A DNA stretch of 46,581 nt from IMG/VR virus record IMGVR_UViG_3300023180_000108, positions 1-46,581 of that record; one strand, given 5' to 3'. Positions 8,129-15,877 of this stretch are shown here, one piece after another; the stretch's first letter is position 1, and the number at the start of each line of letters is the position of its first letter. This DNA comes from a virus. The position numbers and the translations under genes were made by a program. The notes beneath the pieces are model-generated. The model saw nothing but the letters and a program-made list of their open reading frames with translations, did not search any database and was not told the DNA's origin.

Positions 8129-8834
8129 TGGTCAATCTCCTCCAATGCGACGATACCGTATTGCATCCTCGCATATCCCTATCAATAATGTATCGGTTCT
8201 CTGTAATATCGTCCAAAATACCATCACAAAATGCCCAGATCGAACTTTCCGTGACGTAAATCTCTTCCGCGTTCGCGATCACCTTCCACCAATCATAGAT
8301 GTTGTAGTCTGGGTTAAAGTCCTCACAGATCACGACGGGAAGATCAATGTTGGGTAGATCAACAATTTTTAGGTCAGACGATGTATTGTGTACGAAGGCA
8401 TACTTCTCGTGCCCTGGTAAATTCACATACAGATCGTACACATAATTTTCTTTTACATGATCGCGATTCCACATGAACGTATATTTTTCCTCAAATGGAA
8501 CATTAGCAATACGGTACTTTGCTTTTTCAAATCCCTCACCAGGCAATTCCGCAGTAGGATGCGGACCACGATCCGCAAGGTTCAAAACGTAATCATACTG
8601 GCCAGCGATCTCCAGACACTTAATCACATCAGATCGCAGCCAGTCCTCGTGAAGCACTCGCTCGTCAAGCAGAATAGGATGAACGTATCCCAACGGTTCA
8701 ATCATCTTATGAAGAAACTTCTCTCGCGCTGGCCAATATACATCATATCCAGCGTCAGCATACCATTTAGCAATCGGAGCGCAAATGATAATATCCCCGA
8801 AAGCACCGGGCTGAATCATTAGTACCTTCTCCAT
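8121..8834 (-). CDS. GT9 (heptosyltransferase-like) glycosyltransferase
   Basis: A 237-aa protein beginning MEKVLMIQPGAFGDIIICAP. The QPGAFGDII loop and following helix are the N-terminal signature of the GT9 family, which transfers heptose or related sugars to LPS core. The protein is shorter than typical GT9 enzymes (about 320-350 residues); a candidate donor-site region is the C-terminal VTESSIWAFCDG. The ATG overlaps the upstream stop codon (TAATG). The unusual shortness suggests a minimal or diverged enzyme, but no frameshift is visible. Confidence 0.72.
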   Translation of the reverse strand: MEKVLMIQPGAFGDIIICAPIAKWYADAGYDVYWPAREKFLHKMIEPLGYVHPILLDERVLHEDWLRSDVIKCLEIAGQYDYVLNLADRGPHPTAELPGEGFEKAKYRIANVPFEEKYTFMWNRDHVKENYVYDLYVNLPGHEKYAFVHNTSSDLKIVDLPNIDLPVVICEDFNPDYNIYDWWKVIANAEEIYVTESSIWAFCDGILDDITENRYIIDRDMRGCNTVSSHWRRLTSE

Positions 8835-9214
8835 TAGTAACCCTCGTATGACTTCACTTCGCGAAAGCCTGATGGATCAAGCTGATTGATTCGATCCTTC
8901 AAGCGAAAGCGGTGGTCATTCATGTAATACACTTGCCTAGCTTTTCGCACAAACTCAGCATCAAATCGCTTATCCTTCTCCAACTCCCTAAGACGATCTT
9001 CAATGTCCCACAGCTCGTTGTTCACCTTGTATAGATTCTCGACGAACACTTCATGGACCCTTACGGGATACTCTTCCAACGTGAGCTTTAGTGAATCGAG
9101 TTCTCTGTTCACCGCAGCCAGATTAACAGAGTCGGTGATTCGTTCAGACTTGATTGTGAGGATTGTGATCTTATCTACTAACTCACCGAGAGACACTTCA
9201 ACCTTCACAGGCAT
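8834..9214 (-). CDS. DUF6165 family protein
   Basis: A 126-aa protein that starts MPVKVEVSLGELVDKITIL and continues with IKSERI and NRELDSL. This pattern is the DUF6165 family, small helical proteins repeatedly found beside glycosyltransferases in bacterial and phage polysaccharide loci. Their function is unknown. It overlaps the upstream glycosyltransferase by 10 bases and the downstream GT9 gene by one base, so it is embedded in the glycan operon and is probably an accessory to sugar transfer. Confidence 0.8.
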   Translation of the reverse strand: MPVKVEVSLGELVDKITILTIKSERITDSVNLAAVNRELDSLKLTLEEYPVRVHEVFVENLYKVNNELWDIEDRLRELEKDKRFDAEFVRKARQVYYMNDHRFRLKDRINQLDPSGFREVKSYEGY

Positions 9215-10065
9215 CTCAAATACTCCTCACCAAATGTAATCAACTCGGGTACGCTGTTCTTTACTATGTAGTCAACATATCCACGCTCTTCTGCGATCTT
9301 ATCGAACACAGACGCATCAAACGAGTCCCAATGAACAATACCAGCAGGGAGAGCAACAGGGCACAGATCAAGACCATTGACAACGGGATCATAAGCAGCA
9401 TTGATCTCAGCGACAGTCTTTCCATATTCGACATACTCAAAGGTCTTATACCAGAGTTGCTTGAGCGCATAGAACCTCACGTTTACAGATTGAAGATGAA
9501 CGAATCCATACCTCTCCGTCATCGTATGAGAAACCAGATCAATCGGAGGCGTGCGTGGTGTGTGATATTGACCAAGCGACAAGTCGAACTTGCCCGTGTG
9601 CTTCATCGGAAAGATGAAGTCACGATAGTTGGATCTATAGGCAGGATCGGTTCTGAAGTGATTCATATCACCAGCCAGATTCCATTGATAGGTGAGGAGC
9701 TTGTACCGCTTCGTCATCTTCATAACTTCATCGAAGTCGTCAAGCAGACTCTCCGTCAGAAGCTCGTCAGCATCAATCGAGATGACCACATCAGCAGCAA
9801 GATCACGCGAATACTCCAGCATAGCAGAGCGATTGCGTGCTTCGTGGAAATCTCGATCATCCGATAGGATGGTGTACCGTTCCGCATCCAACCCCTCGCG
9901 AATGACATCGCGCGTGTGGTCGGTAGATTGATCATCATAAAAGACGAAGTGATCAATGGGATAATCGTCCCACTCAAGTAGAACCTGCTCTAAAAGCAGA
10001 GCCTCATTCTTTACTTGGATGTTAGCTAATACCTTCAAGATCAAAGTTCCTTGCTTTTCGTTCAT
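9205..10065 (-). CDS. GT2-type glycosyltransferase
   Basis: A 286-aa GT-A glycosyltransferase. Seen: an N-terminal strand with VLANIQVKNEALLLEQVL, the FYDDQSTD segment that binds the nucleotide sugar, and the DADELL motif (DxD). The KNE..LL..L..W pattern resembles the GT2 family 'glycosyltransferase family 2/92-like' group. I start at ATG 10065 because the KNE strand must be included; this overlaps the upstream gene by 44 bases. Donor and acceptor are unknown. Confidence 0.82.
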   Translation of the reverse strand: MNEKQGTLILKVLANIQVKNEALLLEQVLLEWDDYPIDHFVFYDDQSTDHTRDVIREGLDAERYTILSDDRDFHEARNRSAMLEYSRDLAADVVISIDADELLTESLLDDFDEVMKMTKRYKLLTYQWNLAGDMNHFRTDPAYRSNYRDFIFPMKHTGKFDLSLGQYHTPRTPPIDLVSHTMTERYGFVHLQSVNVRFYALKQLWYKTFEYVEYGKTVAEINAAYDPVVNGLDLCPVALPAGIVHWDSFDASVFDKIAEERGYVDYIVKNSVPELITFGEEYLRCL

Positions 10066-10732
10066 GGAACAACTTCTCATCCCAGTCGCGATCTTCGGGT
10101 TTGTCGTTCTCAACGTAGAGCTGATCGTATCCTTCATTCACACCAGAATATCCGCGAGAATGTGTCCAGTCAGGATGCTCATGGATGAACAAGACTTCCT
10201 CGCAGAATACAAGACGATCCAAACGATCAGCGACTTCGGTGAACTCGTTGTCTGCCCAGAACGTGCGATACTCTGGATAGTAAATGTATCCGAATCGCTC
10301 GTAATACTTTCGACCCATAATTGATAGCGTGTCGATGTTCGGCTGGTATCCGTCAAAGAACCACACGACACCATCATAGTCATCGAAGGCATCAAGCTCC
10401 TCGACGACGCGCTGATCCCATCCAGTGTATTGGCAGGTGAAGTCATCAGCCGGTTGCATCACGATGTCGTAGTCTTCGGGAGCATACTCCATGTCGCGAT
10501 TGACCGATCCGATCTTACCTGCTCGATCCGCCCAAACAACCTTCGCACCAATCTCGGTAAGCCAAGATTTGTTCGCGTCAACATATTCCTTCATCGTGTC
10601 GTCGTCATTGTCACACGAGATCATATATGTGACCTTGGCGGCATCAATCTGATGCTGAACGAACGAACGAAGCGTTGCGTCGAACTGCTGCGGACGAGTG
10701 CGCGTCGGGATCTTACAGAGAATATGAGCCAT
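10022..10732 (-). CDS. Glycosyltransferase, GT-A fold
   Basis: A 236-aa protein beginning MAHILCKIPTRTRPQQFD, with the N-terminal PTR..R strand-loop of GT2-like enzymes, SCDNDDD as the first acidic site and MQPADDF as the likely metal-binding motif. A late LFIHEHPDW segment resembles the H-containing acceptor region. The ATG has AAAGGA eight bases upstream. It lies between a TylF-like methyltransferase and another GT2 gene, both in the same operon. Confidence 0.75.
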   Translation of the reverse strand: MAHILCKIPTRTRPQQFDATLRSFVQHQIDAAKVTYMISCDNDDDTMKEYVDANKSWLTEIGAKVVWADRAGKIGSVNRDMEYAPEDYDIVMQPADDFTCQYTGWDQRVVEELDAFDDYDGVVWFFDGYQPNIDTLSIMGRKYYERFGYIYYPEYRTFWADNEFTEVADRLDRLVFCEEVLFIHEHPDWTHSRGYSGVNEGYDQLYVENDKPEDRDWDEKLFHERKARNFDLEGIS

Positions 10733-10736
10733 TATA

Positions 10737-11354
10737 CTATTCCTTTATAAAATAACCAACACCGGGGATTGCTTGAATTACAGATTCAGGCTTATCAGAA
10801 AGAAACTCCGAACACGCAGCCTTAACACCCGGAAGCCCCGCTCCGTAATCGTGAAGAACTACAACACAGCCGGATTGTAGTTTGTGATACGTCTTTTCGA
10901 AGCTATCAATGATAGAGGTATAAAAGTCACCGTCAAAGAATGCAAAGCATATCTTATCTGGATAACGATCATCTGGAATATTAGCAAACCACCCCTCGTT
11001 AACAACAGGAAGATGTAAATTGAAATGAGAAAACACACCTTCAAATGTTTCACGAGTTGTTCTACATTCTCCAGCATTTCCACCACCAGTATCTTGCTTA
11101 CTTTTCTCCGGCAATCCTTCAAATGAATCATAGACGTGATACACCTTATCAGACTCCCACAAATCTAGCATTTTTCTGATGAAGATAGAAGTGGTTCCGG
11201 TATTACAACCCAACTCGACCACATCACCATCAATACCAGATTCCAAAACCTCTTCCAGAAGATCCAAAATCAATTCAACTTGTTCTGCATTTACCATTCC
11301 AGAGATGATGGGGGTAGTTGATAACAACTCAAGTGAAGTTTTCTTATGAGCCAC
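10737..11354 (-). CDS. TylF/MycF-type O-methyltransferase
   Basis: A 205-aa class I SAM methyltransferase. Seen: VVELGCNTGTTSIFI (SAM loop), a DSFEGLP acidic segment, FFDGDFYTS, and LHDYGAGLPGVKAA. The D-G-D-x-Y-x-S and H-D-Y-x(4)-PGV patterns are typical of the metal-dependent macrocin O-methyltransferase (TylF/MycF) family, which methylates hydroxyls of deoxysugars. The start is GTG at 11354, overlapping the upstream TAG, with GGAG seven bases before it. It probably methylates a sugar in the operon's product. Confidence 0.87.
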   Translation of the reverse strand: MAHKKTSLELLSTTPIISGMVNAEQVELILDLLEEVLESGIDGDVVELGCNTGTTSIFIRKMLDLWESDKVYHVYDSFEGLPEKSKQDTGGGNAGECRTTRETFEGVFSHFNLHLPVVNEGWFANIPDDRYPDKICFAFFDGDFYTSIIDSFEKTYHKLQSGCVVVLHDYGAGLPGVKAACSEFLSDKPESVIQAIPGVGYFIKE

Positions 11355-12328
11355 TACTTATTCTCCAACATCTTTGTGAGCATTGCGGTCCATTGTGCAG
11401 CACGAAGATCCCAACCATAGAAATACTGATAGTAGCTTCTCTGCATTTTCAAGACATTCTGATAAAATGGCAGACGAAAACAATCCATCGCGTGGTTCAA
11501 CGTGTTCGTAAACGTCTCAACATGCTTCTGCGGATCGGAACTCCACTCATACATGAATGCGAAATCGCAAGCTGTCTCAGTAAGTGCAGCGTAGTTAGGA
11601 ATGACCGGAAGCAAACCAGCACACATCGACTCGATCAGAACGCGACAGCTCGTCTCTTGATAGATGGAGGGATATGCGAGAATGTCGGTATGGATAAGCT
11701 CATTACGGAGCTTTGCGTTCATCACGGTCCCGTGGAGCTTCACACCGTCAATGCCACTCAGCTTATCAAACAACTCCTGAAACGCAGCATCATTATCCTT
11801 CCATCCGTAAAGCTCGAATGAAGAATAGATGTCAACGGTAAAGTCCTGACGATGCTGCCGCAGCACATGGAGCGCAGGATATAGCAAGGAAAGACCACGA
11901 TGAGGAGTGGAGAAGTATGTTAGACGAATAGGCTCATCGGGATTAGGAGCATCGCGCTCATCCATGATAGGCTCAATCGCGTTCTTGATGACAACACCTT
12001 CATCAAGCGGAACGCCAAGCACTCGGTTGTATGCGTCGCGCTGCCAGTTAGAAACGAAGACGATCTTGTCGAACTTCTTTCGGTATTCTGCATTAGCCAG
12101 CATGGCTGACTCTGGATCTTCAGGGAGATCGTGAAGCCAGAGAATAGTAGGGCGATCATCAAACATATCTTCGCGAACGCGCGAAGGAATGATGTTAAAC
12201 TTATCAAAGAGGTCAGGGTCGATGCGCGCTTTCAGCTCACGATAAAGCTGCTCGGTTCCGCCATTCGAGTTGGGGTGAACAAGTGTCTTGTCTTCTTGGT
12301 CATTCTTGATACTAAGCTCAAAGCTCAT
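11354..12328 (-). CDS. GT4 family glycosyltransferase
   Basis: A 324-aa GT-B glycosyltransferase and the first gene of the glycan operon. Seen: SNGGTEQLYREL near the N terminus (glycine loop), VFVSNWQRD, IKNAIEP, YFSTPHRGLSLL opening the C-terminal domain, LAYPSIYQETSCRVLIESMCAG with the E-x7-E nucleotide-sugar site, and GLLPVIPNY. The ATG at 12328 has GGAGGG four bases upstream; a more upstream ATG at 12340 would overlap that site. It follows the triple-hairpin leader at 12343-12458. Confidence 0.9.
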   Translation of the reverse strand: MSFELSIKNDQEDKTLVHPNSNGGTEQLYRELKARIDPDLFDKFNIIPSRVREDMFDDRPTILWLHDLPEDPESAMLANAEYRKKFDKIVFVSNWQRDAYNRVLGVPLDEGVVIKNAIEPIMDERDAPNPDEPIRLTYFSTPHRGLSLLYPALHVLRQHRQDFTVDIYSSFELYGWKDNDAAFQELFDKLSGIDGVKLHGTVMNAKLRNELIHTDILAYPSIYQETSCRVLIESMCAGLLPVIPNYAALTETACDFAFMYEWSSDPQKHVETFTNTLNHAMDCFRLPFYQNVLKMQRSYYQYFYGWDLRAAQWTAMLTKMLENK

Positions 12329-12342
12329 CGTGCCCTCCATAT

Positions 12343-12458
12343 GAGTCAGGGGACCACGGCTGATCAGACCGCAGCCCCCTGACTCGAAACTATATTAGAC
12401 CCGACTCGGATGGACGCTCCGAAGTTTCTAATATAGCATTATCAACTAGGATTAGTTG
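12343..12458 (-). promoter_or_regulatory. Triple-hairpin RNA leader before the glycan operon
   Basis: Three consecutive perfect or near-perfect inverted repeats fill this gap. The first pairs CAACTA with TAGTTG (12443-12458, 4-base loop) around the stop of the upstream small gene. The second pairs CTATATTAGA with TCTAATATAG (10 bp, 12390-12436) and holds an inner CGGA/TCCG helix with extra ACT/AGT pairs. The third pairs GAGTCAGGGG with CCCCTGACTC (10 bp, 12343-12385) with a possible inner GCTG/CAGC helix. The ribosome site GGAGGG of the first glycosyltransferase follows six bases later. There is no T-run, so simple Rho-independent termination is unlikely; processing, mRNA stability or a regulator-binding leader are options. 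Confidence 0.65.
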
Positions 12459-12673
12459 AACGATCGCATTCCATAGGCAGTCTTGCCCGTAGCGGTCGTC
12501 TCCGAGAAAATCTCGTGATTGCCGTAAGCCTCGACAACCGATCGAATGTCGGAGATCGTTGCGCGGAGGTTGGCGACGCCGAAGCGCGCCTTTGCCTGTG
12601 CAGCGGTCAGGGTCTTCCCCGAAGCGAGATAGTCAACGACCTTGCGGTTGGTAGAAGTAGAACGAAATGCCAT
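12452..12673 (-). CDS. Small winged-helix-like phage protein
   Basis: A 73-aa protein with KVVDYLASGKTLTAAQAKAR followed by GVANLRATISDIRS. The helix, LTAAQA turn and second helix have the shape of a small helix-turn-helix or winged-helix domain that is frequent in T4-like marine phages. The AAAGG ribosome site lies about ten bases upstream of ATG. It might bind DNA or RNA and regulate the neighbouring operon, but this is inference only. Very common in its class, function unproven. Confidence 0.82.
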   Translation of the reverse strand: MAFRSTSTNRKVVDYLASGKTLTAAQAKARFGVANLRATISDIRSVVEAYGNHEIFSETTATGKTAYGMRSFN

Positions 12674-12708
12674 AGTATATTACCTTTCAAATACGACAGA
12701 TTTACATA

Positions 12709-12748
12709 AAGAACAAAGGGGCGCCGTCGCACCGTCCGCTCTGTTCTT
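12709..12748 (-). other. Stable intergenic hairpin
   Basis: On the minus strand AAGAACAGAG pairs with CTTTGTTCTT (ten pairs, one G-U), enclosing a second helix GGTGC/GCGCC with a GACG loop. It lies between the stop of the 12779-13054 gene and the start of the small winged-helix gene. No U-tract follows, so it is probably not a classical terminator. It may stabilise the 3' end of one mRNA or control the next gene. Confidence 0.5.
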
Positions 12749-12778
12749 ATTACTATGTAGTCAAACTACACAGAAAAA

Positions 12779-13054
12779 CTAACTACCATTTTTACTTTTA
12801 TTCAAAATGGCGCAAATGGCGTGCGTTTCACATTTATGCTCCGCCATTAACTCTTTTGCTCGCTGAAGGCGAACTTGTGCTGAGTTCACACGATTGATAC
12901 CAGCGATGACATTCACGTCATCAGCCTTTTCTACCTTTCTCTTTTCAGCATTTTCTTCTGCCCAAAAAAGACTTTGATTTGCCTGTTCAAGCTCACCTTC
13001 GGCTGAGTTGAGCTGCCATTCAATAACGCATTTGAAATTTCTGTTCTTCATCAT
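12779..13054 (-). CDS. Small helical protein, unknown, probably leaderless
   Basis: About 90 residues starting MMKNRNFKC, dominated by charged helices (SAEGELEQANQSLFWAEEN, VNSAQVRLQRAKELMAEH), probably a coiled-coil hairpin, with three cysteines. A longer frame to an ATG at 13129 is open, but it lacks a ribosome site and contains a consensus sigma70 promoter whose predicted start is one base before ATG 13054, so I prefer the short form. No family is recognised. Confidence 0.65.
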   Translation of the reverse strand: MMKNRNFKCVIEWQLNSAEGELEQANQSLFWAEENAEKRKVEKADDVNVIAGINRVNSAQVRLQRAKELMAEHKCETHAICAILNKSKNGS

Positions 13055-13089
13055 GTTCCATATTATAGCTCCCAATCGGAGCATGTCAA
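13055..13089 (-). promoter_or_regulatory. Consensus sigma70 promoter, leaderless start
   Basis: Perfect -35 TTGACA (13089-13084), a 16-base spacer and perfect -10 TATAAT (13067-13062) on the minus strand. Initiation six or seven bases after the -10 box gives a transcript starting at 13055-13054, the first base of the ATG. This would be a leaderless mRNA for the small helical protein and the winged-helix gene after it. Confidence 0.78.
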
Positions 13090-13226
13090 CAATCATTTTG
13101 AAATAAGTCAAAAATGGTATGCTTGCCATTTTGATTGCCTATGAAATTGGCAAGTGTTTTTTGTGTCTTTGTCTTATATATAGAGATGTAGTCGGCCGAA
13201 ACCAAAGTAGATATAGTAATAAGGTA

Positions 13227-13256
13227 GTAGCTACGCTACGCATCCCGAAGGGATGC
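13227..13256 (-). other. Paired hairpins at the end of the resolvase gene
   Basis: GCATCCC pairs with GGGATGC around a 3-base loop (13240-13256), and GTAGC pairs with GCTAC (13227-13239) immediately after it. They overlap the last codons and the stop of the RuvC-like gene. The following minus-strand sequence (CTTATTACTATATC) is AT-rich without a run of T, so this may be a weak terminator or an mRNA 3' stabiliser. The remaining 13130-13226 gap shows a short TTGCC/GGCAA repeat and no gene. Confidence 0.4.
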
Positions 13257-13817
13257 TACTCCATACTTACAGATATAGTAAGCATCCACAATGTCAGATA
13301 CCGGAGAGTTTACTTTATCTGCTTTTGGGGATAGCTTCATCATCAAGTCCTCTCCTGTCTCTTCAACAAATGCTTCATACATTGCCTCTTTATTGGCATT
13401 GCCTTTACCTGTTGCAAATTTCTTCACCGCAGTTGGAGCAACAGTTTCATAACTGACTCCAGCATTATATAGCTTATGTTTCAGTATGGCAGTGTTCTCA
13501 GCAATGTGGAATACTTTACCAGAAGCACCGAAAGCATAACCTTCAATGAAGATAGAAATTTCATTGTTTGAAGATAGACCCAACGCATTGAATATCACCT
13601 GTTCTGCCCAATATGCGATCGAACTATATCTCCCCTCATCCGTTGTCCAGAGTTTCGGGTAGTTTTCAGATATGATTACGCCATCGTCGTAGGCTTCGTG
13701 CATTTTCTTACTTGCGAGAAAATGACACTTTGTATTACTAAACTTGAACTCATGGTCTGTATTATATAGACAGATCGCAGGAGATGTCAGAGAATAGTCA
13801 ATGCCTACAACTAACAT
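13236..13817 (-). CDS. RuvC-like Holliday junction resolvase
   Basis: A 193-aa RNase H-fold nuclease. Seen: GIDYSLTSPAICLY at 5-18 with the first catalytic Asp, IFIEGYAFGA with the second acidic residue, the KGNANKEAMYEAF lysine-rich segment, and SPVSDIVDAYYICKYG with the C-terminal catalytic Asp pair. This is the set of RuvC-type phage resolvases that cut four-way junctions before packaging; it may replace T4 endonuclease VII. It sits at the end of the primase-ThyX-reductase transcript. Confidence 0.86.
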   Translation of the reverse strand: MLVVGIDYSLTSPAICLYNTDHEFKFSNTKCHFLASKKMHEAYDDGVIISENYPKLWTTDEGRYSSIAYWAEQVIFNALGLSSNNEISIFIEGYAFGASGKVFHIAENTAILKHKLYNAGVSYETVAPTAVKKFATGKGNANKEAMYEAFVEETGEDLMMKLSPKADKVNSPVSDIVDAYYICKYGVASLRDA

Positions 13818-13820
13818 TGG

Positions 13821-13967
13821 CTAATCCATCATTGGCTCTGAGCAGAACGGGCAAAACGCATGATCCGCTTCCAAAAGATCATCGGCTAAAATAACGATGA
13901 ATTCCGCTTCGCACGCTCGACATATTCTTGGGTCAATGTCATCCCAGTCAATATCCAATTCATCCAT
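13821..13967 (-). CDS. 48-aa zinc-ribbon protein
   Basis: A 48-codon frame lies exactly between the ribonucleotide reductase and the resolvase. Its ATG shares a base with the reductase stop (TAATG) and its TAG ends three bases before the resolvase ATG. The product has an acidic N terminus (MDELDIDWDDIDPR) and two CxxC pairs, CRAC and CPFC, about 20 residues apart, the layout of a rubredoxin-like or zinc-ribbon knuckle. The overlap and the metal motif make a real gene likely. It may be a redox or nucleic-acid binding accessory, which is inferred. Confidence 0.75.
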   Translation of the reverse strand: MDELDIDWDDIDPRICRACEAEFIVILADDLLEADHAFCPFCSEPMMD

Positions 13968-15877
13968 TATATTTCGCATCCTCCCGCTGCACACGCAAGC
14001 TCTTGGCTGCCTGTGGTTTGATCAGATACTTCATACTCGGCGAGATCGGCCCAGTCTACATTCTGTGGCATCTGCTTCAAAACTTTTTCATATTGTTCCT
14101 TATCGCAATCTTGATACGGAGCCTGTTGATAAATGTGCCCAACGAATGGCAGGAATGATACACCACTCATCTCATCAAAGTGCTTGTATACCCACGCTCC
14201 AACTTCAAACCATTCGTGTTCTTTGACGGAGATCGTAACAGAAGGCTTGTGTTCGCACCAATGTCGTTGATATGTCAGCCACAACTCAAGCTGCTCGATA
14301 GCAGTCAGATCCTCTCGAAAGATTGCGTTCTTCGGGCACTTGATGGGAAACGAGAAAACATAGTTATGGTCCGGCTGCATCACATCATCCTCAACCGGAA
14401 ATCCTTTCTCTACCATCATACGCGCAAGCGGATCTTTCTTATCTGCTCGAATGGTACGAATATAGTATTCGCTGTGACGTGCATGAATACCACTCGCTGC
14501 ATCCACGAGCTGCGATACGGTTCCCGAAGGCTTGACGCAAGTAATCGCAGCAGACTGGTTGACACCGAAGTTCTTTGCCCACTCTTCATTTGTTTTGATT
14601 GCTTCATTGCGAAGCTCTTCAAGGCGATTCGCCAATCCAACCTTCTTACCGTTAGTAAGATTGCAATCCATGATGCCTGTCATCGAGACACCAAGCAATC
14701 GTTCCTCTTCGCAGTTCTTCTTCCATGCTGCACTAATGAAGCGGAAGTTGGTCAGCGTTGATTGCATTGTTCCGAGAATGGTAGCAAGACGAACCTTTCG
14801 CTTCAGCGACTCTTCAGTATCATCTGCGCGAACCACAACTTCACTCAGATTACAGAACTCGCGAGGGCGAAGAATAATTTCGGAGCAAGGATTTGTTCCA
14901 AACTCCCACTCAGCATCTCGTCTACCATTCTTCAATGATTGCTTGATAGAAGCAGCACGCGAGAATATACCACGTTCTCCCGACTTTGATTCGTAGAGAG
15001 ACAACCACTCCTGCATGAAGATACCCATCTCAGGCTTCTCATTATATACAGCAGAGTTGTTAGCCAACGCTCGCTGCCCTTCTGTATCCCACCACTGCCC
15101 AGTCTTTGCATGTCGCATTCTTTCATCAGAAAGATTAGACAGAGAGATCAAGGCAGACCGACGAACACCACCGACAACGATCGACTCTGCGATCTTACAA
15201 ACAATGTCGTGACATTCGAGCGAAGTTAACCTGCGACCAGCCGCACCTTTTAGCGTGTTCACGCAAAACCTAAAAAGCGTGTCCAGTGGCTCGGGTCCAG
15301 ATGCGCGGCCGCCAAATGTCTTCAATGGCGCGCCAGCGGGTCGCAGGCGAGACAGATCCCATCGAGGAACTTGCCCAGCATAGAGCATGGCAAGAAGCTC
15401 GCGAAGAGCCTTTGCCCATCCTAACTTGGAATCGGGAACAACAATAACGGTATCGGTTTGATTGAACTCATCATTCACAATACCTAACTGTTGAACATAA
15501 TGCTCCTCAACCGAGAAGCCAACACCTGTGCCGTTCATCAGAATATACAACACTTCGTCGAACGCACGAAGATTGTCGATAGCCACATACGAGCAGTTAT
15601 AACCTGCGATATTTTCACGAGCCAATGCGTCACCTGCTGTCATCAGACAACGCATAGAAGGCATCACCTCAAGATTCAATACAGCTTGTTCTAGCTCATT
15701 GCGTGTCTGCGCTGATAGTTTTCCTGTGGTATTCTCAGCTAGATGCCATTCAAAGAAGTCGAAATAACGCTTTACCGTTTCCTCCCAAGTTTCACGACGG
15801 TTCTTTTCGGGGAGCCATCGAGAGTATCGTGAAAGGTGAATGTAAGACTGGTAGAGCGTAGGTAGATCGACTGACAT
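13967..15877 (-). CDS. nrdJ: Class II (adenosylcobalamin) ribonucleoside-triphosphate reductase
   Basis: A 636-aa single-chain reductase that makes dNTPs from ribonucleoside triphosphates using vitamin B12. Seen: Cys 95 in AGYNCSYVAI, the active-site NPCSEI (Cys 331, Glu 333) and FCNLSE (Cys 342). The 11-residue spacing between the last two cysteines equals that of the Lactobacillus leichmannii enzyme (C408/C419). The C-terminal tail ends in CAAGGCEI, carrying the cysteine pair used for re-reduction. A diphosphate or metal-dependent class I enzyme is excluded by the lack of a small subunit and by the family match. Cyanophages and other marine phages often carry this type. It lies between ThyX and the zinc-ribbon gene. 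Confidence 0.93.
   Translation of the reverse strand: MSVDLPTLYQSYIHLSRYSRWLPEKNRRETWEETVKRYFDFFEWHLAENTTGKLSAQTRNELEQAVLNLEVMPSMRCLMTAGDALARENIAGYNCSYVAIDNLRAFDEVLYILMNGTGVGFSVEEHYVQQLGIVNDEFNQTDTVIVVPDSKLGWAKALRELLAMLYAGQVPRWDLSRLRPAGAPLKTFGGRASGPEPLDTLFRFCVNTLKGAAGRRLTSLECHDIVCKIAESIVVGGVRRSALISLSNLSDERMRHAKTGQWWDTEGQRALANNSAVYNEKPEMGIFMQEWLSLYESKSGERGIFSRAASIKQSLKNGRRDAEWEFGTNPCSEIILRPREFCNLSEVVVRADDTEESLKRKVRLATILGTMQSTLTNFRFISAAWKKNCEEERLLGVSMTGIMDCNLTNGKKVGLANRLEELRNEAIKTNEEWAKNFGVNQSAAITCVKPSGTVSQLVDAASGIHARHSEYYIRTIRADKKDPLARMMVEKGFPVEDDVMQPDHNYVFSFPIKCPKNAIFREDLTAIEQLELWLTYQRHWCEHKPSVTISVKEHEWFEVGAWVYKHFDEMSGVSFLPFVGHIYQQAPYQDCDKEQYEKVLKQMPQNVDWADLAEYEVSDQTTGSQELACAAGGCEI

Noticed and set aside
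9331-9867. 178-codon plus-strand frame
   Set aside because: Opposite the GT2 gene, no ribosome site and no recognisable fold.
12343-12458. tRNA or tRNA-like gene in the triple-hairpin gap
   Set aside because: The stems do not give a cloverleaf, and no T-loop GTTCRA with correct spacing or CCA-compatible end is present.
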